DNA of 64,000 bases from Naasia lichenicola (GTDB lineage Bacteria; Actinomycetota; Actinomycetes; Actinomycetales; Microbacteriaceae): positions 372,001-436,000 of the forward strand of contig NZ_SSSM01000005.1 in assembly GCF_004801885.1 (NCBI RefSeq), read 5' to 3'. This document shows, piece after piece, positions 26,820 through 33,637 of the stretch. The notes under the pieces were generated by a model, which was not told the origin of the DNA, searched no databases, and saw only the letters and a program-made list of their open reading frames with translations. Positions within the stretch are counted from its first letter, which is position 1. Every line of letters begins with the position of its first letter. The position numbers and the translations under genes are program-made.

Positions 26820-27628
26820 GCGTGCACCGCGTGGATGACGGAGACGTTGCCGGACACCGTGTTGGCCTTGAAGTCGAGCCACGCGCCGTCGAGCGCCCCG
26901 AAGCTGCCGCTGTAGGACCCACGGACGCCCGTGATGCGGGATCCGTCGACCACGAGCTCGCCGGTGGCCGTGTTGATCCGGTAGTGCGAGGCCACCTCGG
27001 GCTCGACCCGCACGGTGACGTTGCCGTTGACGGTGTTGATGTTCATCTCGTCGGGGGCGCCCGACGCGTCGATGAAGACGCTGCCGCTCACACCGTCGCT
27101 GCTCAGCCGACGGATGGCGCCGGCCGCCGTGAGGTCGCCGTTCACGGTGTGCGCGGTGAGGGTGCCCGCCAGTCCGCGGATCGACAGCTCACCGCTCACC
27201 GAGTTGAGCTGGACCGGCCCGGTGTGGCCGTCGACGACGACATCGCCGTTGACCGTGCTGAGGTTGGCGTCTCCGGTTAGTCCGGAGACGAGTGCCGACG
27301 CGCTCACCACGCCGAGCTTCACGTCGACGTCGCGCGGCACCATGATGCTGACGTCCGCCCGTGCACTGCCGCGGAACGCGGTGAACACGTCGAGGAAGTT
27401 GTCCCAGCGCAGCTGGGGGTGATCGATCTCGAGGGTGTCGCCGTCGATCGAGATCTTCAGCTCGCGTCCGCTGACCGAGTGCACCTCGATCCGTGCCCCT
27501 GGCTCGTCGTGACCGACGATGTCGACCGATCCGCGCACCATCGCCACCTTGAGATGGCGGACGAGACCGACATCGATGACCTTCTCGCCTGAGACGAGCC
27601 ATTTCTCCAGAGCCACGAGGGCCTCCAC
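26816..27628 (-). CDS. DUF4097 family beta-strand repeat protein
   Basis: The 270-residue protein is built from repeated beta-helix-like strands ('TVNGDV', 'SVSGELSIRG', 'HTVNGDL', 'GVSGSVFID', 'NTVNGNVTV'), the DUF4097/putative-adhesin pattern. No signal peptide or membrane helix is visible, so despite the adhesin label it is probably cytoplasmic or peripheral. It starts with GTG at 27628 (VEALVALEKWLV). It is co-operonic with PadR, as often seen in actinobacteria and firmicutes. The role may be stress- or envelope-linked; this is inference from family context only. Confidence 0.87.
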   Translation of the reverse strand: MEALVALEKWLVSGEKVIDVGLVRHLKVAMVRGSVDIVGHDEPGARIEVHSVSGRELKISIDGDTLEIDHPQLRWDNFLDVFTAFRGSARADVSIMVPRDVDVKLGVVSASALVSGLTGDANLSTVNGDVVVDGHTGPVQLNSVSGELSIRGLAGTLTAHTVNGDLTAAGAIRRLSSDGVSGSVFIDASGAPDEMNINTVNGNVTVRVEPEVASHYRINTATGELVVDGSRITGVRGSYSGSFGALDGAWLDFKANTVSGNVSVIHAVHA

Positions 27629-27694
27629 TCACGTTATATCGCGTTGTGCGAGTCACGTTATATCGCGAGTGACGATCAGTCAAGCTATATCGCG
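27629..27694. promoter_or_regulatory. Three TATATCGCG boxes upstream of the DUF4097-PadR operon
   Basis: TCACGTTATATCGCG occurs twice exactly (27629-27643 and 27653-27667, 24 bp apart). A third box, CTATATCGCG, is at 27685-27694, 27 bp on. The boxes lie on the same face of the helix order of 2-2.5 turns and overlap candidate minus-strand -10 sequences (TATAAC) and a TTGACT at 27678-27683. They are the likely operators for the PadR protein. Confidence 0.75.
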
Positions 27695-27740
27695 TCTCGC
27701 CCTGCTGCTGAGTGCGCCGGATCTCGAGTGCGGCGGTCGA

Positions 27741-28373
27741 TCAGGCCGCTGCGGGCTCGACCGTCGGGGTCGGCCTGCGCCCCGAGCGTGACGCGAGCAG
27801 CGGGATCGTCAGCTGGCAGAGCGGGCCGGCCAACAGTGCGAACGCCACGGTGCCGAGGCCGACGTTGCCGCCCAGCAGCCACCCCGCGGCGAGGACGACG
27901 AGCTCCACGACCGTCCGGCCCACCCAGATCGGCCAGCCGAGCCGCGAATGCAGACCGGTCATCAGCCCGTCGCGAGGCCCGGCGCCCAGGGCTGCGCCGA
28001 CATAGATGCCGGTGGCGATGGCGAGCAGGAGCAGCCCTGCGGCGAACAGCAGGATGCGGGCGAGCAATCCATCGGGCGTGGGGACCAGCCAGATCGTGAG
28101 CTGCTGGAACGTGCCGACCAGCAGCACGTTGAGGAGGGTGCCGATGCCGGGCCGCTGACGCAGCGGGATCCAGATCAGCAGGACGAGCAGCCCGATGATG
28201 TTCGTGACCAGCCCGAAGAGCAGACCGGAGCGCAGGGAGACCCCCTGGGCCAGCACATCCCAGGGCCCGATGCCGAGCGCTGCCTGCACCATGAGCGCGT
28301 CCGCGAACCCGTAGAGGGCGAGGCCCACCAGAAGGCGTCCATAGCGGGACGCGCGCTTGTCATTGCTCCACAC
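27741..28373 (-). CDS. YczE/YitT-like integral membrane protein
   Basis: The 210-residue protein has five to six membrane helices: RLLVGLALYGFADALMVQAALG, LFGLVTNIIGLLVLLIWIPL, LLNVLLVGTFQQLTIWLV, ARILLFAAGLLLLAIATGIYVGAALGAGPRDGLM and later ones. The double GxGPWDxxxxG / GAGPRDGLMTG motif is the YczE signature. It is divergent from a MocR-type regulator, the same pairing as Bacillus yczR-yczE. GTG 28373 was picked as the first start that keeps the conserved beginning and leaves the operator free. The transported compound is unknown. Confidence 0.85.
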   Translation of the reverse strand: MWSNDKRASRYGRLLVGLALYGFADALMVQAALGIGPWDVLAQGVSLRSGLLFGLVTNIIGLLVLLIWIPLRQRPGIGTLLNVLLVGTFQQLTIWLVPTPDGLLARILLFAAGLLLLAIATGIYVGAALGAGPRDGLMTGLHSRLGWPIWVGRTVVELVVLAAGWLLGGNVGLGTVAFALLAGPLCQLTIPLLASRSGRRPTPTVEPAAA

Positions 28374-28393
28374 ATGAGCCAGTAGAGCGCGAA

Positions 28394-28418
28394 ATTGGAC
28401 TTCTCGAAAGAGGCCAAT
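28394..28418. promoter_or_regulatory. ATTGG-N15-CCAAT inverted repeat in the divergent YczE/MocR region
   Basis: ATTGG (28394-28398) and CCAAT (28414-28418) form arms around a partly symmetric centre. The element lies in the 62-bp gap between the two start codons. On the plus strand TACAGT (28424-28429) could be the -10 for the MocR gene, 6 bp before its ATG. MocR dimers typically bind such sites. Confidence 0.6.
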
Positions 28419-28435
28419 CCTCCTACAGTGGACTG

Positions 28436-29866
28436 ATGAGCGTCCCCGGCATCGGCACAGGACAGCTGATCGAGCTCCTCTCGGACTGGGACGGCGCGTC
28501 CGCTCCCTCCTATCGCGCACTCTCGGATCGTCTCCGTCTGCTGGCCATCGACGGGCGGATGCCCGCAGGGACCCGGCTGCCCGCCGAGCGGGAGCTGTCC
28601 GCACGCCTCGGCATCAGCCGCACCACCGTGGCCGCCGCGTACGCCGCCATGCGCGCCGACGGGTATCTCGAGAGCAGGCGCGGATCGGGCAGCGTCACGC
28701 GCATTCCGGGTCGCGCGTCGGCGGCGATGCAGGAGATCGAGGGTCTCATCGACCTGAGTCGCGCGTCCATGCCCGCCTCTCCCGGGCTGATGGCTGCGAC
28801 GAGCCGCGCCCTCGAGGCTCTGCCGCGCCACCTCGGCGACTCCGGCTACGAGCCGATCGGGCTGCCCGTGCTCCGCGAGGCGATCGCCGCCCGATACCGG
28901 GAACGCGGCCTGCCGACGACCGCGGACCAGATCCTCGTGACGACGGGCGCCCAGTCGGCGATCGCCCTGGTGGCTCGTGCCCTGCTCAGCCGTGGAGACC
29001 GTGCCGTCGCCGAGTCCCCGAGCTATCCGCACGCATTCGAGGCGCTGCGACTGGCCGGAGCCCGGGTGCTGCCGGTCGGGGTCACCACCGACGACGGCTG
29101 GGACGAGGCCGGATTCATCGGCACCGTGCAGCGCTCATCGCCAGTGCTCGCCTACCTGCTGCCCGATCTGCACAATCCGACCGGCAGGACGATGCCGGCC
29201 GACCAGCGCGCCCGCATCGTCGCGCTCGCCGAGGACTACGGCACCACCCTGCTCATCGACGAGACCATGGCGGAGCTCAGGATCGACGGCGAGGTCGGCA
29301 TGCCGCTCGCCACCCTGGCCGGCCGGCCCGATTCGGTGATCACCATCGGATCGCTGTCCAAGTCGGTCTGGGGCGGCCTCCGTATCGGCTGGATCCGTGC
29401 GGACCCCGCGCTGGTGCGGCGCATCCTGTCCGAGCGAGCGGTCGTGGATCTCGGGACTCCCGTCATCGAGCAGTTGATCGCCGCGGAGATGCTCGGAGAC
29501 ATGCCTGCCGTCCTCGCCGAGCGCTCGCGCCGGCTCCGTTCCAGCCGCGACGCGCTCGCCGGTCTGATCGCCGAGCGGCTGCCCGATTGGCACGTGCCGC
29601 GGGTGGAGGGCGGACTGTCGTTCTGGGTCGGGCTCGGCAAGCCGGTCAGCTCGCAGCTCTCGATGGCAGCCCGACGGCATGGGGTCGCGATTCCCGCGGG
29701 CCCCCGATTCGGCCTCGACGGCGCCTTCGAGCGCTTCATCCGTGTGCCGTTCACCGCGGACACGGACACCCTCGAGCGCGCGGTCGACGGGCTGGTCGCC
29801 GCGTGGCACTCGCTCGATGCGGCGCCGGGACGAGCCCCGGAGCCGCTGCTCACCGAGCTCGTCTGA
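28436..29866 (+). CDS. MocR-type GntR/aminotransferase-like regulator
   Basis: The 476-residue protein joins a GntR winged helix (about 20-90: YRALSDRLRLLAIDG, PAGTRLPAERELSARLGISRTTVAAAY) to a fold-type I aminotransferase domain. That domain has VTTGAQSAIALVARALL, DLHNPTGRTMP, LLIDETM and the PLP lysine segment ITIGSLSKSVWGGLRIGW (about 302-319). These proteins sense PLP or amines and control an adjacent gene, here the divergent YczE transporter-like gene. The length and domain order are typical. The ligand is not predictable. Confidence 0.92.
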   Translation: MSVPGIGTGQLIELLSDWDGASAPSYRALSDRLRLLAIDGRMPAGTRLPAERELSARLGISRTTVAAAYAAMRADGYLESRRGSGSVTRIPGRASAAMQEIEGLIDLSRASMPASPGLMAATSRALEALPRHLGDSGYEPIGLPVLREAIAARYRERGLPTTADQILVTTGAQSAIALVARALLSRGDRAVAESPSYPHAFEALRLAGARVLPVGVTTDDGWDEAGFIGTVQRSSPVLAYLLPDLHNPTGRTMPADQRARIVALAEDYGTTLLIDETMAELRIDGEVGMPLATLAGRPDSVITIGSLSKSVWGGLRIGWIRADPALVRRILSERAVVDLGTPVIEQLIAAEMLGDMPAVLAERSRRLRSSRDALAGLIAERLPDWHVPRVEGGLSFWVGLGKPVSSQLSMAARRHGVAIPAGPRFGLDGAFERFIRVPFTADTDTLERAVDGLVAAWHSLDAAPGRAPEPLLTELV

Positions 29867-29882
29867 TCCGTCCGCCGTCTTT

Positions 29883-29982
29883 CACGGATCAGGGGACGCG
29901 TCACGGATCAGGGGATCACTGGCGAGTGGGGGCGTTTCGGCGGGCTTCCCGTCGGATTCCGGGGGCGGTCCCCTGATCCGTG
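29883..29982. repeat. Direct plus inverted repeat element CACGGATCAGGGGA
   Basis: CACGGATCAGGGGA occurs directly at 29883-29896 and 29902-29915, and its exact reverse complement is at 29969-29982. It can fold in two alternative ways with loops of 53 or 72 nt. It fills most of the gap between the MocR gene and the RND gene. No similar sequence is seen elsewhere in the window. Confidence 0.8.
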
Positions 29983-30023
29983 CGATCAGCTGGACCGGGA
30001 TCGACTAGGGAATACTGCACTGC

Positions 30024-33000
30024 GTGCATCTCCTGGCGGTCGCAAGCCTCAAGAACCGGGCGCTCATCGCCCTCGTGACCATCGTCGCGGCCGTCTTCGG
30101 CGGTCTCGCGCTCAGCTCGCTCAAGCAAGAGCTGATCCCCTCGATCCAGTTCCCGCAGATCGCGATCGTCACGGAGTACCAGGGCGCGTCGCCTGAGGTC
30201 GTCAATGACAGCGTCAGCGTTCCGATCGAGCAGGCCATCCAAGGCGTCGCCGACCTGGAAGGCACGTCCGCCACCTCTAGTCCGAACCGCTCCGTCGTGT
30301 CGGCCACCTTCACCTACGGCGTCGACCTCGCCTCGGTCGAAGGCAAGGTGACCCAGGCGATCAATCGGATCAAGTCGACGCTTCCCGATGGTCTCGACCC
30401 CCAGGTGCTGAGCGGCAGCATCGACGACTTCCCCGTCATCCAGATCGCGGTCTCGACCGACGGCGACCAGGACCAGCTGGTGTCCGACCTTCGGACTAAC
30501 GTCCTGCCCGAGCTCGAAGACCTCGACGGCGTGCGGGCCGCGAGCCTGACCGGTTCGCCGGGCGAGCGCGTCACCATCACGCCGAACGCCGATGAGCTGA
30601 CGGCGCGCGGCCTCAGCACAGCGGCCATCTCGCAGGCGCTCGCCGCCAACGGCAGCCTGATCCCGGCAGGGAGCATCACAGAGGACGGCAAGACCTTCTC
30701 GGTCCAGGCCGGCACGCGGCTCGGATCGGTCGACGACATCGCCGCCCTGCCGCTGGTCTCCTCCGGGGGAGCTGGCGCCGCCGCAGGCGGGGCTGCTCCG
30801 ACCATCGGCGAGGTCGCCACCGTCGCTATCGCCGACGACCCCACGGAGACCATCTCCCGGGTCGACGGCAAGCCCGCCGTCACCATCGCGGTGACCAAGG
30901 TCCCGGCGGCCAACACCGTCGAGGTGTCGCACGCGGTGCGAGACGCGCTGCCCGACGTCGAGGACGAGCTGGGCGACGCCACCGTCACGGTCGTGTTCGA
31001 CCAGGCACCGTTCATCGAGCGCTCGATCGAGTCTCTCGCCACAGAGGGTCTGCTCGGCCTGGCCTTCGCAGTGCTGGTCATCCTCGTGTTCCTGCTCTCG
31101 GTGCGGGCGACGATCGTGACGGCCATCTCCATCCCGACATCGGTGCTCATCACGTTCGTCGGCATGCAGTTCGCCGGATACTCGCTCAATCTGCTCACCC
31201 TCGGCGGGCTCACGATCGCGATCGGCCGCGTCGTCGACGACTCGATCGTCGTGATCGAGAACATCAAGCGGCACCTCGCTGATGACGAGGACGCGGGCAC
31301 CGCCCGCCTCGCCGTCGTCTCGCGGGCGGTCCGTGAGGTCGCCGGAGCTGTGACGGCGTCGACCGTCACCACCGTCGCGGTATTCCTGCCGATCTCCTTC
31401 GTGGGCGGATCGACGGGTGAGCTGTTCCGACCGTTCGCCCTCACCGTCACGATCGCGCTGACCGCCTCGCTGCTCGTGTCGCTTACGATCGTGCCGGTGC
31501 TCGCCTACTGGCTGCTGAAGACCGGACGCGAGAAGGAGGAGGCCGCAACCGCGGCCGAGATCGAGGACGACGCGCACCGCTCGCCACGGGTGGCCATCGG
31601 CCAGGCACTCGTCCGCGAGCGGCGGACCGCGCGCGTCGCCGTCGGCCAGGCGCTGCTCCGCGAGCGTCCGCTGATCGCCGGACGCGGGCGACGACGGGCG
31701 GAGACCGAGCTCCCCGAGCCCGAGGCCGTCGGAGATCAGAGCGGCGGGCGGCTCCAGCGCGGCTACCGGCCCATCCTCGAGGCCACGCTGCTGCGTCCGG
31801 GGATCACCATCCTCGTCGCCGTCCTCGTGCTCGGCGGCACAGCAGCGCTCATCCCATTGATGAAGACGAACTTCCTAGGGTCGAGCGGCCAGAACACCCT
31901 GACCGTCACCGAGACCTTCGAGGCGGGGACCAGCCTCGACGTGCAGGACGCCGCTGCACAGCGTGTGGAGACCGCACTGCAGGATCTCGACGGGATCGAG
32001 ACCGTCCAGGTGTCGATCGGCACGAGCGGAAGCGCACTGCGAGATGCCTTCCTCGGCGGCGGCGCCACGCAGGCCACCTACTCGATCACCTCTGATGAGG
32101 GCATCGATCAGGACGCCCTGCAGGCGGACGTCCGCACCGCGGTCGACGACCTCGACGACGCGGGCGACTTCTCCGTGCAGGCCTCTGCCGGCTTCGGCGG
32201 ATCGAGCACGATCGAGATCGATGTCACCGCGGGGTCGCAGAGCGACCTCGACTCGGCGGCCGCTGACGTGCTGACCGCGGTGTCCGATCTCGATGCGGTC
32301 GCCGAGGCGAGCAGCAACCTGTCGCCCTCCCAGCCCTACATCCAGGTCGGCGTCGACCGCCCGGCGGCCGCGGCTGCCGGCTACTCGGAGGTCGCGCTGG
32401 CGACCGTGGTGTCGCAGGCGATGCGCCCCTCGACGATCGGGCAGATCACGATCGACGATCGCCAGTACTCCATCTACCTGCAGGCGGCGTCGAGCCCGCT
32501 CAGCCGGGACGAGCTCGCCGCGCTCTCCATCCCGACGCCGACGGGCGCGGTGCGTCTCGACTCGCTCGCGAGCGTCGCCGACGTCGACGGCCCTGCCAGC
32601 ATCACCACCTCGGACAACCAGCGCAGCGCGACGATCTCGGTCACCCCGGCCAGCGACAACCTCGGCACGGCGAACTCGGCGGTGCAGAACGCCATCGACG
32701 ACCTCGACCTGCCGGCGGGTGCGTCCGCCTCCCTGGGCGGCGTCACGGCCGACCAGTCGGAGGCGTTCTCGCAGCTCGGACTCGCGCTGCTTGCCGCGAT
32801 CCTCATCGTCTACACGGTGATGGTGGCGACGTTCCGGAGTCTGCTCCAGCCGCTGCTGCTGCTCATCTCGGTTCCGTTCGCTGCGACCGGCGCCATCCTG
32901 CTGCAGGTCGTCACCGGAATCCCGCTCGGCGTGCCGTCGCTGATCGGCGTGCTCATGCTGGTGGGCATCGTCGTGACGAACGCGATCGTGCTCGTCGATC

Positions 33001-33290
33001 TCGTGAACCAGTACCGAGTCAGAGGCTTCTCCGTGCCCGACGCCGTCAGACGCGGAGCCACCCAGCGCCTCCGCCCCATCCTGATGACGGCGCTGGCCAC
33101 GATCTTCGCGCTGCTGCCGATGGCGATCGGGATCACGGGGGGCGGGGGATTCATCTCGCAGCCACTCGCCCTGGTGGTGATCGGCGGCCTGCTGTCGTCC
33201 ACCGTGCTGACCCTGATCGTGCTGCCGGTGCTCTACCTGCTGGTCGAGGGCTCCCGCGAGCGCCGCCGGCTGCGTCGCGCCGCACGCTGA
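30024..33290 (+). CDS. RND-family efflux permease (HAE1/AcrB-like)
   Basis: The 1088-residue protein has the AcrB-type layout: TM1 (ALIALVTIVAAVFGGLALSSL), a first large periplasmic-type loop with PQIAIVTEYQGASPEVVNDSV, and TM2-6 with the GRVVDDSIVVIENIKRHL motif carrying the proton-relay Asp pair. There is a second loop after a charged linker (about 500-580), then TM7-12 ending with GIVVTNAIVLVDLVNQYR and RLRPILMTALATIFALLPMA. HAE1 pumps are mainly Gram-negative, but this subset occurs in actinobacteria without a visible outer-membrane partner. No membrane-fusion protein gene is adjacent. It starts with GTG. The substrate is unknown. Confidence 0.92.
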   Translation: MHLLAVASLKNRALIALVTIVAAVFGGLALSSLKQELIPSIQFPQIAIVTEYQGASPEVVNDSVSVPIEQAIQGVADLEGTSATSSPNRSVVSATFTYGVDLASVEGKVTQAINRIKSTLPDGLDPQVLSGSIDDFPVIQIAVSTDGDQDQLVSDLRTNVLPELEDLDGVRAASLTGSPGERVTITPNADELTARGLSTAAISQALAANGSLIPAGSITEDGKTFSVQAGTRLGSVDDIAALPLVSSGGAGAAAGGAAPTIGEVATVAIADDPTETISRVDGKPAVTIAVTKVPAANTVEVSHAVRDALPDVEDELGDATVTVVFDQAPFIERSIESLATEGLLGLAFAVLVILVFLLSVRATIVTAISIPTSVLITFVGMQFAGYSLNLLTLGGLTIAIGRVVDDSIVVIENIKRHLADDEDAGTARLAVVSRAVREVAGAVTASTVTTVAVFLPISFVGGSTGELFRPFALTVTIALTASLLVSLTIVPVLAYWLLKTGREKEEAATAAEIEDDAHRSPRVAIGQALVRERRTARVAVGQALLRERPLIAGRGRRRAETELPEPEAVGDQSGGRLQRGYRPILEATLLRPGITILVAVLVLGGTAALIPLMKTNFLGSSGQNTLTVTETFEAGTSLDVQDAAAQRVETALQDLDGIETVQVSIGTSGSALRDAFLGGGATQATYSITSDEGIDQDALQADVRTAVDDLDDAGDFSVQASAGFGGSSTIEIDVTAGSQSDLDSAAADVLTAVSDLDAVAEASSNLSPSQPYIQVGVDRPAAAAAGYSEVALATVVSQAMRPSTIGQITIDDRQYSIYLQAASSPLSRDELAALSIPTPTGAVRLDSLASVADVDGPASITTSDNQRSATISVTPASDNLGTANSAVQNAIDDLDLPAGASASLGGVTADQSEAFSQLGLALLAAILIVYTVMVATFRSLLQPLLLLISVPFAATGAILLQVVTGIPLGVPSLIGVLMLVGIVVTNAIVLVDLVNQYRVRGFSVPDAVRRGATQRLRPILMTALATIFALLPMAIGITGGGGFISQPLALVVIGGLLSSTVLTLIVLPVLYLLVEGSRERRRLRRAAR

Positions 33291-33308
33291 CCCGCCTCCG
33301 GATCTCAC

Positions 33309-33366
33309 CGAACTGCCCAGTTCTGCCGCTCGGGAGCACCTGCAGGCAGCAGAACTGGGCAGTTCG
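33309..33366. repeat. Hairpin repeat copy C
   Basis: CGAACTGCCCAGTTCTGC (33309-33326) is repeated as an exact inverse at 33349-33366 with a 22-nt loop. It is the same family as copies A, B and D. It lies 18 bp past the RND stop and upstream of a co-directional helicase gene. Confidence 0.9.
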
Positions 33367-33637
33367 CCTTCGCACCGGCCGCCACAGGATCGGGCCCCTG
33401 GTGGAAAAGCCCTGACTGAGCTAGCCTTGAGGGTCGGCTCGTGACGAGACCGCCGGTCGAGGCCGGTGGACAACGTGTGTCACGCAGGGCCGGTTCTGCC
33501 AGCGGACTCGCTGGAAATCCATCTCAACGACCGGCCCGGTCAAAGACTGCCCGGGGCAACGCTGCGAAAAAGCAGCCTCCGCACAGCATCGAATATCTGC
33601 GTGCGGCAATCTCTCCCGAATTCGGAGTCTCATCACC
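33367..33637 (+). other. Long untranslated stretch before the DEAD-box helicase
   Basis: About 270 bp with no convincing gene precede the helicase ATG. It contains several G/C-rich self-complementary runs. A long structured leader is common for cold-inducible RNA helicase genes, so this is probably the 5' UTR, but no riboswitch class is recognised. With repeat copy C it makes up a 347-bp gap. Confidence 0.5.
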
